Assembly: GCF_016806835.2 (NCBI RefSeq) | Contig: NZ_CP086111.1 | Coordinates: 2,987,001-3,051,000, forward strand | Length of the DNA stretch: 64,000 nucleotides | Origin: Skermanella rosea | Lineage (GTDB): Bacteria; Pseudomonadota; Alphaproteobacteria; Azospirillales; Azospirillaceae | Direction of reading: 5' to 3' | Shown: in pieces, positions 39,510-47,263 of the stretch | Layout of the letters: each line of letters opens with the position of its first letter | Position numbering within the stretch: position 1 is the stretch's first letter | Position numbers and translations under genes: made by a program | The notes under the pieces: generated by a model | What the model was told of the DNA's origin: nothing | What the model saw: only the letters and a program-made list of their open reading frames with translations | Databases searched by the model: none

Positions 39510-39534
39510 GCCGGCGCTCACGGCGAGCGCCGGC
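39510..39534. terminator. Bidirectional hairpin after puuE unit
   Basis: GCCGGCGCTC (39510-39519) and GAGCGCCGGC (39525-39534) pair perfectly over 10 bp with a five-base loop, between convergent genes. Confidence 0.65.
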
Positions 39535-39542
39535 TCCCGGGC

Positions 39543-40364
39543 TCATCGCAGGGTCGGATCGAACGGGTGCAGTTCGACCCTGCCCCCCGACGTCGTCAGC
39601 ATGTGGCCCTCCGGAACCTCGTGCCAGACCGCCTCTATGGCGTCCAGCGGCTCCGACAGGACGAGGACATCCCCCTGGCTGCTCTCGAAACGGCAGCAGC
39701 CCTTGTCGACGCTGATGCCTCCCCCCAGTGCATAGAACAAGGTCGGCGAGGCCCGGTCGCTGGAATGGCGGAGTGCGTACAGCCGTTCGCCGTCGGTCAG
39801 GCAGGCGGTCAGCCGGAGCGGCTCGATGATGCCGTGGGCGGCCATGGCCTCCCCGATCTGGCGGCACGTCCGCGCGAAGGCGGCATGGACATCTTCCGCA
39901 ACGCCGTTGGTCAGCAGCAGGTAGAAGATCACCTCGCTGTCGGTACTGCCCTCGCGGAACGGATAGAGGTCGTCGGCGATCAGGTTCTCGACCGCGCGCC
40001 GGACGACCGGCCAGCCGCCGATCTGCCCGTTATGCATGAACAGCCAGCGGTCAAAGCGGAACGGATGGCAGTTGACCCGGGCCGTGGATGCCCCGGTGGA
40101 CGCCCGGACATGGGCGAAGAACAGCCCCGACTGGATCTGTTCGGACACGGAACGAAGATTCAGGTCGTTCCAGGCCGGCATCGTATCCCGATAGAGGCCC
40201 GGCTTCCGAAGATGCCCGTACCAGCCCAGGCCGAAACCGTCGCCGTTGGTCGGGACATGTCCGCGCTGGGCCGCGAGCGACTGGTGGATCAGGGAATTGG
40301 CAGGTTTGAACAGAAGAGTATCGATCGGGATCGGACGGCCTTGATAGGCCAGCCAACGGCACAT
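39543..40364 (-). CDS. Class II glutamine amidotransferase (YafJ-like)
   Basis: A 273-residue Ntn-hydrolase glutaminase. The catalytic Cys is residue 2 (MCRWLAYQG). NGDGFGLGWYG, FFAHVRASTG, NCHPFRF and MHNGQIGG complete the site. EgtC and YafJ are relatives. The synthase partner that uses the ammonia is not adjacent, so the pathway is unknown. Confidence 0.88.
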   Translation of the reverse strand: MCRWLAYQGRPIPIDTLLFKPANSLIHQSLAAQRGHVPTNGDGFGLGWYGHLRKPGLYRDTMPAWNDLNLRSVSEQIQSGLFFAHVRASTGASTARVNCHPFRFDRWLFMHNGQIGGWPVVRRAVENLIADDLYPFREGSTDSEVIFYLLLTNGVAEDVHAAFARTCRQIGEAMAAHGIIEPLRLTACLTDGERLYALRHSSDRASPTLFYALGGGISVDKGCCRFESSQGDVLVLSEPLDAIEAVWHEVPEGHMLTTSGGRVELHPFDPTLR

Positions 40365-40432
40365 GCTAGCTCCGCGAAGGTGTTCGGATCGTGGGGTTGA
40401 CCGGAAGAGGTAAGGTTAACCCCATGGCAGAA

Positions 40433-41908
40433 TTATGTCGATGCCCCACCCCGGAACAAACCCGAGAGCCCGCGATAGATATCCCGGTACAGTGTCAATT
40501 TGGACGCATGCCGCTCGGCCGCGGCATGGTCCGGCTCGATCACGAAATCGGTTTCGGGCGCGGTGCAGACCGCCGCCATATCCTCGCCGGTGACCGACAG
40601 ACGGGCCAGCCGGGCGGCCCCGAAGGCCGGCCCCACCTCGCCGCCCTTGTGATAGGTCAAGGGGCGGCCCAGCACGTCGGCCAGGATACGCCCCCACAAC
40701 CGGCTCCGCGCGCCGCCGCCGATGACGGACACGGTGCCGATCTCCGTGCCGGCCTCGGCCAGCACGTCCTGACCGTCGGCGAAGGCGTAGGCCACGCCTT
40801 CCAGCACGGCGCGGGCGAGGTCGGCGCGGTCATGATCGTGGTTCAGCCCGAAGAACACGCCCTTGGCATCGGGATCGTTGTGGGGCGTGCGCTCCCCCGA
40901 CAGGTAAGGCAGGAAGAGCAACGGTCCGGTGTCGCGGTCGGCGGCCTCGACTTCCGCCAGAAGCTGGGCTTCGCTGGAGGCGCCGGTAAGTCGGGTCACC
41001 CAGGCAAGGCAGCTCGCCGCGCTCAGGATCACCGACATCTGGTGCCACAGGCCCGGGAAGCAGTGGCAGAACGCATGGACTCCGCGCGCGGGGTTGGGCG
41101 CGAATCCGGCGTTCGCGACGAACAGGACGCCCGACGTGCCGAGCGACAGGAAGGCCGATCCGGGCTTCAGCACGCCGACGCCGGCGGCCCCGGCGGCATT
41201 GTCGCCGCCGCCGCCCGCCACCTCGACCGAATCGCCCAGGCCCCAGGCGGAGGCTACCTCCGGAAGCAGAAGGCCGGTCGGTTCCGACCCCTCGAACAGT
41301 TCCGGCATTTCGCCCTCGTCCAGGTCGGTCGCCGCCAGCAGCTCCGGCGACCAGCGGCGCCGGGCCACGTCGAGCCACAGGGTCCCGGCCGAATCGGACA
41401 TATCGGATGCGTAACGACCCGTCATGCGCAGGCGGACATAGTCCTTGGGCAGCAGCACTTTGGCGACTTCGCGGAAAACCTCGGGCTCGTGCCTGGCGAC
41501 CCACAGCAGCTTCGGCGCGGTGAAGCCCGGCATGGCCAGGTTGCCGGCGATCTCCGAAAGCGACGGCATCCTGCGCGTCAGCTCGGCACATTCGGCACCG
41601 CTTCGGCCGTCGTTCCACAGGATGGCGGGCCGCAGGACGCGGTCCCGGCCGTCCAGCAGGGTGGCACCGTGCATCTGGCCGGACAGGCCGATGCCGGTCA
41701 CCTGCGCCATCTCCGCGGGATGGGCGCGTCGCAGTTCCGCCGCAGCCGCGTTGGTGGCACGCCACCAGCTTTCCGGATCCTGCTCCGACCACAGGGGATG
41801 CGGGCGCGAGACGGTGAGCGGCGCCAACGCCTGGGCGACGACCCGCTGTTCGGTGTCCACCAGGACCGCCTTCACTCCCGATGTGCCCAGATCGATCCCA
41901 AGAAACAC
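40433..41908 (-). CDS. xylB: Xylulokinase
   Basis: A 491-residue FGGY kinase that phosphorylates D-xylulose before the pentose phosphate pathway. FLGIDLGTSGVKAVLVD is the N-terminal phosphate loop. GLSGQMHGATLLD, ILWNDGRSG and LPYLSGERTPHNDPDA match XylB. The catalytic Asp is in GGGGDNAAGA. The GTG at 41908 is chosen because AGGGAGG sits seven bases upstream and it gives the usual FLGIDLG start; an ATG eight codons earlier lacks this. No xylA or xylose transporter is adjacent. The aldose epimerase is divergent. Confidence 0.93.
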   Translation of the reverse strand: MFLGIDLGTSGVKAVLVDTEQRVVAQALAPLTVSRPHPLWSEQDPESWWRATNAAAAELRRAHPAEMAQVTGIGLSGQMHGATLLDGRDRVLRPAILWNDGRSGAECAELTRRMPSLSEIAGNLAMPGFTAPKLLWVARHEPEVFREVAKVLLPKDYVRLRMTGRYASDMSDSAGTLWLDVARRRWSPELLAATDLDEGEMPELFEGSEPTGLLLPEVASAWGLGDSVEVAGGGGDNAAGAAGVGVLKPGSAFLSLGTSGVLFVANAGFAPNPARGVHAFCHCFPGLWHQMSVILSAASCLAWVTRLTGASSEAQLLAEVEAADRDTGPLLFLPYLSGERTPHNDPDAKGVFFGLNHDHDRADLARAVLEGVAYAFADGQDVLAEAGTEIGTVSVIGGGARSRLWGRILADVLGRPLTYHKGGEVGPAFGAARLARLSVTGEDMAAVCTAPETDFVIEPDHAAAERHASKLTLYRDIYRGLSGLFRGGAST

Positions 41909-42045
41909 GAATCCGCCTCCCTGCCCGTCCATGGAGCCGCCGGGCTATTGCATGAGCCAATCCCCTGGCGCGCCTTTCATTTGCCGGTAGGCTATGCCAT
42001 ATCCGCCACTCACCACAACGGCGCAACGTCAGCCGAGAGGCAGCC

Positions 42046-42957
42046 ATGGCAGAACCGGGAAGCACGATCGTCCTCCGCCACGGCCCGCTGGAATGCGCGA
42101 TCAGCCCGGAGTGCGGAGGATCGATCACCCGGCTGATGCTGCACAGGGAAGATCTGCCGCCGCTCCACCTGATGCGGCCGGCCCAGCCCGGCGCCATCGA
42201 CCGGTGCGAGGCGGCCGACCTGTCCTGCCATCCCCTTGTCCCCTTCTCCAACAGGATCGCCGGCAGTCACTTCGTCTTCCGGGGCCGCGCGGTGAACCTG
42301 CCGCCCAACGCGCCGTTCATCGCCGACGTGATCCACGGGCACGGCTGGCAGGCGCCCTGGACGGTTTCCAGCCACGGCGACAGCGCGGCGATGCTGACAT
42401 TTGACTACGCCGCCGGGACCTGGCCCTATGCCTACAGGGCGACCCAGCGGTTCGAACTCGCAGGCGACCGCCTGACGCTGACGATGGAACTGCTGAATAC
42501 GGGCGATCTTCCGATGCCGGCCGGGCTCGGGCTCCATCCCTACTTTCCGAAGCCGATCGGCACCCGCCTGACCGCGGACCTCGACGGCGTCTGGCTCGGG
42601 GACGAGGGCCATATCCCGACCGAGCGGGTGCCGCTGCCGCTCGCCTGGGATTTCCCCCACGGGATCACGCTGGACGAGGTGGTGCTCGACAACAACTTCA
42701 CCGGCTGGAACGGCCGCGCGCGGATCGAGTGGCCGGGTTCGGGAACGAGCCTCCTGATCGAGGCGACGCCGCCGTTCCGGCATGCCGTCGTCTACGTGCC
42801 GCACAACCAGGATTACTTCTGCTTCGAACCGGTGAGCCACATGACCGACGCCGTCAACCGGGCCGCCGCCGGCGAGCGCGGCACCGGCTTCGCGGAGTTG
42901 GCGCCGGGCGCCACCTTCGGCGGTTCCGTCACCTTCACGGTCGAACCGGATGATTGA
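42046..42957 (+). CDS. Aldose 1-epimerase family protein
   Basis: A 303-residue GalM-like protein that would interconvert sugar anomers. Catalytic candidates are the His pair in HGHGWQAPW and GLGLHPYFP, with the Glu in GTGFAELAPG near the end. FSNRIAGSHFVFRG and FTGWNGRARIEWPG are typical of the family. GAGAGGCAGCC precedes the ATG. It is divergent from xylB with a 137-base shared promoter region, which supports a role in pentose use. Confidence 0.9.
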   Translation: MAEPGSTIVLRHGPLECAISPECGGSITRLMLHREDLPPLHLMRPAQPGAIDRCEAADLSCHPLVPFSNRIAGSHFVFRGRAVNLPPNAPFIADVIHGHGWQAPWTVSSHGDSAAMLTFDYAAGTWPYAYRATQRFELAGDRLTLTMELLNTGDLPMPAGLGLHPYFPKPIGTRLTADLDGVWLGDEGHIPTERVPLPLAWDFPHGITLDEVVLDNNFTGWNGRARIEWPGSGTSLLIEATPPFRHAVVYVPHNQDYFCFEPVSHMTDAVNRAAAGERGTGFAELAPGATFGGSVTFTVEPDD

Positions 42958-42967
42958 TCCTGCGGGG

Positions 42968-43021
42968 ATTGATCGGGGAGTCCGCACCCCCATCTCTGGC
43001 ATTGATCGGGGTCCGGGCCCC
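42968..43021 (+). repeat. Tandem ATTGATCGGGG element with GGGG/CCCC hairpins
   Basis: The 11-mer ATTGATCGGGG occurs at 42968-42978 and 43001-43011. Each copy's GGGG can pair with a CCCC (42987-42990 and 43018-43021) over a short loop. The pair follows the epimerase stop and may act as a weak transcription end. Confidence 0.4.
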
Positions 43022-43089
43022 TCTGGCGGGCGCCCGCGCGCCTCGTGATGTCGGACCCTTCATCTGCACGATGCACCTGGAGGGTGACC

Positions 43090-43338
43090 ATGAGCGAAAC
43101 TAACGAACCCGTCGGCAAGGCTGCCGAAACCCTTGAGAAATTCGCCAGCGACGCAGGCGCGGCGGCGAACACCGTCTCGTCCGGCTGCTCCGGACTATGG
43201 GATGCCGGAATGTCGGCGCTGGAACTGGTGATGGACGGGAAGAGCGGCGAGGCCATGGCGGTGATGTTCAGCCCCAGCCTCAGTTGCTACGACAGCGTCG
43301 TCGCCGCGATCATGGGGTTGTTCCCGTTCCTGTCCTGA
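43090..43338 (+). CDS. Small hypothetical protein
   Basis: An 82-residue protein, acidic in the first half (MSETNEPVGKAAETLEKFAS) with a hydrophobic C-terminal tail (AIMGLFPFLS). It contains SGCSGLWDAGMSALELVMDG. GGAGG lies six bases before the ATG. The family is not recognised. It lies between the epimerase and a YdjM-like gene and is probably transcribed separately. Confidence 0.55.
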   Translation: MSETNEPVGKAAETLEKFASDAGAAANTVSSGCSGLWDAGMSALELVMDGKSGEAMAVMFSPSLSCYDSVVAAIMGLFPFLS

Positions 43339-43551
43339 CCCGTTCCGCCCTTGCGCGGGAAGAGCGGCACGATCGATCCGGGGCATTTCCCGCGAGTTGA
43401 GTCCAAGAACACCGAAAAGCCATGATGTTCGGCTTTAGTTCTGTGGATACATGCGATAGACTCTGAACTGAATCAATATTTTATCGTGTGCGGTTCAGAT
43501 GTCTTCTCAGGGTGGTCGGGCGGCTCCGCAGGGCTGGAACGGGGAAACGCC

Positions 43552-44025
43552 ATGATGGCGGGATCCCATGCCCTGATCGGCTCCGCCTCGTGGCTTTACC
43601 TTGCCCACGGCATGGGCCTGCCCTTGTTCGACCCGGTGGCGCTCGGGCTGGCCGTCGCCGGTTCGCTGGGTCCCGACATAGATCATCCGAAATCATGGGT
43701 CGGACGGCGTTTGAAGTTCATCTCCGTTCCGCTGTCGAAACTGTTCGGGCACCGCGGACTGACCCACTCGATCGTTGCGGTCGTCGGATGTATCGCCGTG
43801 CTGCGCTGGGACGGGCAGCAGTGGCACCACACCCTGCCCTTCGTGATCGGCTATGCCAGCCATCTGGCAGCCGACCTGATCACGCCCGCCGGATTGTGTC
43901 TGGCTTGGCCGCTTCGGCGGACCTTCGCGTTTCCCCTGATCAGGACCGGATCCTTCGCCGAGCAGGCGCTGGTGACGATCGTCGCCGGGTGGCTTTTTGC
44001 CCGGGCACTGGGCAGTTGCGGTTGA
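43552..44025 (+). CDS. YdjM-like metal-dependent hydrolase domain membrane protein
   Basis: A 157-residue membrane protein of the YdjM/DUF457 group, annotated as LexA-regulated membrane hydrolase in E. coli. Metal-binding motifs SHALIGSASW, DIDHPKSWVG and FGHRGLTHS are intact, and hydrophobic helices fill the rest. GGGGA lies six bases before the ATG at 43552; a second ATG follows at 43555. No LexA box is evident upstream. The substrate is unknown. Confidence 0.8.
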   Translation: MMAGSHALIGSASWLYLAHGMGLPLFDPVALGLAVAGSLGPDIDHPKSWVGRRLKFISVPLSKLFGHRGLTHSIVAVVGCIAVLRWDGQQWHHTLPFVIGYASHLAADLITPAGLCLAWPLRRTFAFPLIRTGSFAEQALVTIVAGWLFARALGSCG

Positions 44026-44184
44026 AAATCCGAACGTAGATTGTGTGATGCAGCAAAGCCGACTGCAGTAGCCCGCATGACAAAAAGACGAAGCTGGATA
44101 GAAGTCTTTGTGCCGGGTCGGAAGAAGCTCATATGCCTGCTATAAAGCCCGACCGACAACCATAAAACACTTAGGGAGAACTCA

Positions 44185-44445
44185 ATGCCCGACCAGTCTC
44201 TGCAGACCGTCAACGACAGCACCGCCATGCGCGCCGCACTTGTACATATCATGTTACTCGATGATTACATCGGTACGGTGCTGAGCCGGGCGGAGGCCTG
44301 CGAGCCTGGTTTTCTCCGTGACAGCCTGATCGATTATGTCGAAACGCTTCAGCGCGAACGGCTGTCCTACTACCGGATCGGCCTGAGGGACAGCCTGCCC
44401 GGCGAAGACGCCGGGCAGGCTGTCGCCCTGGACGAGGCGGCCTGA
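44185..44445 (+). CDS. Small paralogous protein A, unknown function
   Basis: An 86-residue protein, MPDQSLQTVNDSTAM at the start, mostly helical. Residues from VHIMLLDDYIG to the YYRIG block (about 20-66) align without gaps to the protein at 46729-46950, with 15 identities in 47 positions, including FLR-SL-D and Y-IG. GGGAGAAC gives a good ribosome binding site. The last 19 codons carry a perfect 16-bp hairpin. Unknown family; the two copies flank the nemRA-like locus. Confidence 0.65.
   Translation: MPDQSLQTVNDSTAMRAALVHIMLLDDYIGTVLSRAEACEPGFLRDSLIDYVETLQRERLSYYRIGLRDSLPGEDAGQAVALDEAA
44389..44424. terminator. Perfect 16-bp hairpin within the end of a coding region
   Basis: The 16 bases at 44389-44404 are the exact reverse complement of 44409-44424, with a four-base AAGA loop. 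The hairpin lies inside the last 60 bases of the 86-residue gene and 24 bases downstream of the nemA stop on the opposite strand. It may end transcription from nemA, the small gene, or both. There is no T-run. Confidence 0.6.
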
Positions 44446-44448
44446 CAC

Positions 44449-45558
44449 TCAGTCCGCCGCCGCCTGGCGTTCGGCGTCGCTCAGGAAGGGATAATCCGTA
44501 TAGCCTTCCGCCCCGCCGCCGTAGAACGTGTCCCGGTCCGGCTCGTTCAGCGGGGCGTTGATGCGCAGGCGCTCGACCAGATCGGGGTTGGCGATGAAAG
44601 GCCGACCGAAGGCGACCAGATCGGCCTCGCCGGTTTCGCGAAGCCTGATCGCCTTGTCTCGGTCGATCAGGTTGTTCGCGATATAGAGCCCGTTGAAGAT
44701 CCGCCGCAGCTTGCGCAGGTCCACCGGGCCGGTGACCTCGCGGCTGGCACCGGTGGCACCTTCCACCAGATGCAGGTAGGCAAGGCCGAAACGGTTCAAC
44801 TGTTCGACCGCATAGGTGAACACGGGATCCGGGTCGCTGTCCGAGATGTCGTTGGCCGGGCTGATCGGCGACAGGCGGATGCCGACCCGGTCGCCGCCCC
44901 AGACACCGACGACGGCTTCGGTCACTTCGAGCATCAGACGGGCGCGGTTCTCGATCGATCCGCCATAGGCATCGGTCCGCTTGTTCGTGCCGTCGCGCAG
45001 GAACTGGTCGATCAGGTAGCCGTTCGCGGCATGGATCTCGACGCCATCGAAGCCGGCGCGCTTGGCGTTCCCAGCCGCGGTCCGGTACTGCTCGACGATG
45101 CCGGGGATCTCGTCCAGGTCAAGGGCCCTCGGGGTGACGAAGGGAACGAAGCCCTCTTCCGTGAAGGCCTTGCCTTCCGGCTTGATCGCGCTCGGAGCGA
45201 CGGGAAGGGCGCCGTTCTCCTGCAGGGACGGGTGCGAGATACGGCCGACATGCCACATCTGGAGGAAGATCCTGCCGCCCTTGGCGTGCACGGCGTTGGT
45301 CACCTGCTTCCAGCCCGCAACCTGCGCCTCGCTATGGATGCCGGGCGTATAAGCGTAGCCCTTGCCCTGGCGGGAGATCTGCGTCGCCTCGCTGATGATC
45401 AGGCCGGCGGTGGCCCGCTGGCCGTAATATTGCGCATGCAGGGCGAACGGGGCGTCCTCCTTGTTGGCGCGGCTGCGGGTCAGCGGGGCCATGACGATAC
45501 GGTTCGCCAGGGTATAGGGGCCCAGCTTGACAGGATGGAAAAGATCGCTCTCGCTCAT
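44449..45558 (-). CDS. nemA: Old yellow enzyme-type alkene reductase (NemA-like)
   Basis: A 369-residue FMN oxidoreductase of the OYE family that reduces activated alkenes such as N-ethylmaleimide and degrades some nitroesters. FMN-barrel landmarks are RIVMAPLTRSR, QMWHVGRISHP, VEIHAANGYLIDQFLRDGTN, YGGSIENRARL and GRPFIANPDLVERL. It lies downstream of a TetR regulator with a 14-base palindrome 19 bases before its start. The symbol rests on family and layout resemblance to E. coli nemRA. Confidence 0.92.
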   Translation of the reverse strand: MSESDLFHPVKLGPYTLANRIVMAPLTRSRANKEDAPFALHAQYYGQRATAGLIISEATQISRQGKGYAYTPGIHSEAQVAGWKQVTNAVHAKGGRIFLQMWHVGRISHPSLQENGALPVAPSAIKPEGKAFTEEGFVPFVTPRALDLDEIPGIVEQYRTAAGNAKRAGFDGVEIHAANGYLIDQFLRDGTNKRTDAYGGSIENRARLMLEVTEAVVGVWGGDRVGIRLSPISPANDISDSDPDPVFTYAVEQLNRFGLAYLHLVEGATGASREVTGPVDLRKLRRIFNGLYIANNLIDRDKAIRLRETGEADLVAFGRPFIANPDLVERLRINAPLNEPDRDTFYGGGAEGYTDYPFLSDAERQAAAD

Positions 45559-45576
45559 GGTTCTTCCTTTGGTTAC

Positions 45577-45594
45577 GGACCGATTGGTCCAGAA
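45577..45594. promoter_or_regulatory. Operator candidate upstream of nemA-like gene
   Basis: GGACCGATTGGTCCAGAA. The first 14 bases form a perfect GGACC/GGTCC inverted repeat. It shares 14 of 18 bases with the site upstream of the tetR gene at 46229. Confidence 0.65.
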
Positions 45595-45626
45595 TTTGCG
45601 CAGAAATGGGCTGACGGTGGATCGCG

Positions 45627-46208
45627 TCAGTCCAGGGCTTCGAGGGTGGTCGAGACGACGTCCTCCAGGGCCTGGGGGTCACGGCCGGCTTTCGCCATGA
45701 CCTGTAGGCCGCAGAGGGAATTGACGAGATACCGCGCCAGCGTGCGGGGATCGTGGCGGGCCGAGATGCCGCCGTCCGCCTGTCCGCGGGCAATCAGGCG
45801 GTGGTACAGCTCCTCCATCCGGTCCAGGTGGGCGGTGATGGCGGTTTCTATGACGGGATCGTGCGGGGCAAGCTCGACGGCGCAATTGACCGTCAGGCAC
45901 CCGCGCCGGTCCCCTTCCGCCGTGGGCCGTTCAATCACGCTCCTAAGCTGGACCTCGATGAGGCGGCGGGCACACCCGCCCGAACCGACGCAGGCGTCCA
46001 GGCGGGCAGCCTCGCGGTCGCCGTAACGGCGCAACGCCGCCATGAAGGCATCGTGCTTGCTGCCGAAAAACTCGTAGAAACTGCTCTTGCTGAGGCCCAT
46101 AGCCTCCAGCAGGTCCGTCATCGAGGTGCCGGCATACCCCTTGGTCCAGAACACGTGCAGCGCACGGTCCAGAGCTTCGTCGGCATTGAATTCGCGCGGT
46201 CTCGCCAT
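45627..46208 (-). CDS. TetR/AcrR-family regulator (NemR-like)
   Basis: A 193-residue repressor. The N-terminal helix-turn-helix is MARPREFNADEALDRALHVF followed by GYAGTSMTDLLEAMGLSKSSFYEFFGSK, and the C-terminal half is a ligand domain of the TetR_C type. Cysteines occur in DACVGSGGCARR and RRGCLTVNCAVEL, which is relevant since NemR senses electrophiles through cysteine. The ATG at 46208 follows the family start. A matching operator lies 20 bases upstream, so autoregulation and control of nemA are likely. Confidence 0.88.
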   Translation of the reverse strand: MARPREFNADEALDRALHVFWTKGYAGTSMTDLLEAMGLSKSSFYEFFGSKHDAFMAALRRYGDREAARLDACVGSGGCARRLIEVQLRSVIERPTAEGDRRGCLTVNCAVELAPHDPVIETAITAHLDRMEELYHRLIARGQADGGISARHDPRTLARYLVNSLCGLQVMAKAGRDPQALEDVVSTTLEALD

Positions 46209-46228
46209 GACCGATACATGGGCGTTCC

Positions 46229-46246
46229 GGACCGTACAGTCCAGAA
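46229..46246. promoter_or_regulatory. Operator candidate upstream of tetR gene
   Basis: GGACCGTACAGTCCAGAA. GGAC and GTCC form a dyad around six bases. The sequence is nearly the same as the nemA site, identical over the flanking GGACCG and GTCCAGAA blocks. Confidence 0.65.
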
Positions 46247-46362
46247 AAAAAGGTGCCCGCTCCGCATGAGAAGGATCTATGCGGGTCATGAAAATTGCTC
46301 GTTTGTCCGCAAGTCCGGTTCCGCCCCACAGTCCAGGCACACGGTGATGCTGGGAGGAGGCC

Positions 46363-46680
46363 ATGGGGGACTACGACCTGAACGGCACCCACGTCGCGAG
46401 CGCGGTCGCGATGTGTCTCTTCATACTGCTCCTGAAGACGACCCTGGACCCGAAACGGTCCTTGCGCCAAGCCCTGTTCCTGCCGCCTGGCCGGTCGCGC
46501 TGGCACAGGCTGTATTGGCGGCTGTCGCCCCTGCTGTTCGTCGCCATGGCGGCACTTGCCGCAGTCAGCTATCTGCCCCCGGCCGGCGATGCCGCGGGAT
46601 GGCTGCGACTGGTCAGCCTTGGCTTGCTCGTGCCGCTGATGGCACTCGCCGCCGCTGCCGAAAGCGAGACCGGCGCCTGA
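46363..46680 (+). CDS. Small membrane protein
   Basis: A 105-residue protein with about three hydrophobic helices: VASAVAMCLFILLL, LLFVAMAALAAVSYL and LVSLGLLVPLMALAAAA. A basic loop (RSRWHRLYWR) separates the first two. GGGAGGAGGCC before the ATG is a strong ribosome binding site. It is divergent from the TetR gene. Family unknown. Confidence 0.6.
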   Translation: MGDYDLNGTHVASAVAMCLFILLLKTTLDPKRSLRQALFLPPGRSRWHRLYWRLSPLLFVAMAALAAVSYLPPAGDAAGWLRLVSLGLLVPLMALAAAAESETGA

Positions 46681-46689
46681 GGGCTCACC

Positions 46690-46709
46690 GGCACCGCTTC
46701 ATCGGCGCC
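46690..46709 (-). terminator. Short hairpin between convergent small genes
   Basis: GGCGCCG and CGGTGCC pair on the minus strand over seven positions with one G-U wobble and a six-base loop. It is weak and lacks a T-run. Confidence 0.3.
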
Positions 46710-46728
46710 ACGGAAACCATCTCGAGTT

Positions 46729-46950
46729 TCAGGCAGCCTCGCTGACGGCCATGACGCCGCCGATCATGCCGTAGCAGCGGCGATCGTCGCGCATGGTCGA
46801 CAGCAGGTCCATAAGGCTCTCGCGGACGAAGGGATCGGACTGCCCGGCCAGTTCGGACTCCGTGACCTCAATGAATCGCTCGATCAGGCGGGCATGGACG
46901 CGGCTGGATTGAGCGAGGCGAAGATCAGTGTAGCGGCGAACGTCGGTCAT
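46729..46950 (-). CDS. Small paralogous protein B, unknown function
   Basis: A 73-residue helical protein, MTDVRRYTDLRLAQSS at the start, paralogous to the product of 44185-44445 (ungapped similarity over about 47 residues). Shared features are VH-x3-L, F-x-R-x-SL-x-D and Y-x2-IG. It lacks the hairpin and the longer acidic tail seen in copy A. The ribosome binding site is GAGAGG-like at a longer spacing. No function assigned. Confidence 0.6.
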   Translation of the reverse strand: MTDVRRYTDLRLAQSSRVHARLIERFIEVTESELAGQSDPFVRESLMDLLSTMRDDRRCYGMIGGVMAVSEAA

Positions 46951-47263
46951 GATCGGCTCTTTCGTGAGAGGTTTGTCGAAGTGGCGCCTTGCTGTCCACG
47001 AGGCAATACTGACCTCAGAATCTTAACGACAAGTAAATATCGTTTAACGGCGGGGTTTGGTTTAGGGATTACCCCATTTTATACCGCATATGATAATGTA
47101 GATCCTGCTAATCCGTTCGGCCGAAGTCTTGACCTTTCCAACAACACTTGGCTATAGGGTTACCTCTTTCGATACGAGGCAGTGTTCTTCTGCCCGCTAA
47201 ATCCTGGCCCTGACAACGAAGATCGACTAGGATCTGCGGCAATCCGGGGGAGGCAGATGCATC
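46951..47263. other. Divergent intergenic region, AT-richer
   Basis: About 313 bases between paralogue B and the amidohydrolase. It is noticeably less GC-rich than its flanks around 47030-47110. It holds one sigma-70-like promoter candidate but no gene or known RNA element that I can support. Confidence 0.5.
47129..47158 (+). promoter_or_regulatory. Sigma-70-like promoter candidate
   Basis: TTGACC (47129-47134) and TATAGG (47153-47158) are separated by 18 bases, about 105 bases upstream of the amidohydrolase start. Confidence 0.35.

Noticed and set aside
46894-47157. An 87-codon open frame reading out of paralogue B into the intergenic region
   Set aside because: It begins antisense to a real small gene, has no ribosome binding site and its product lacks any structure.
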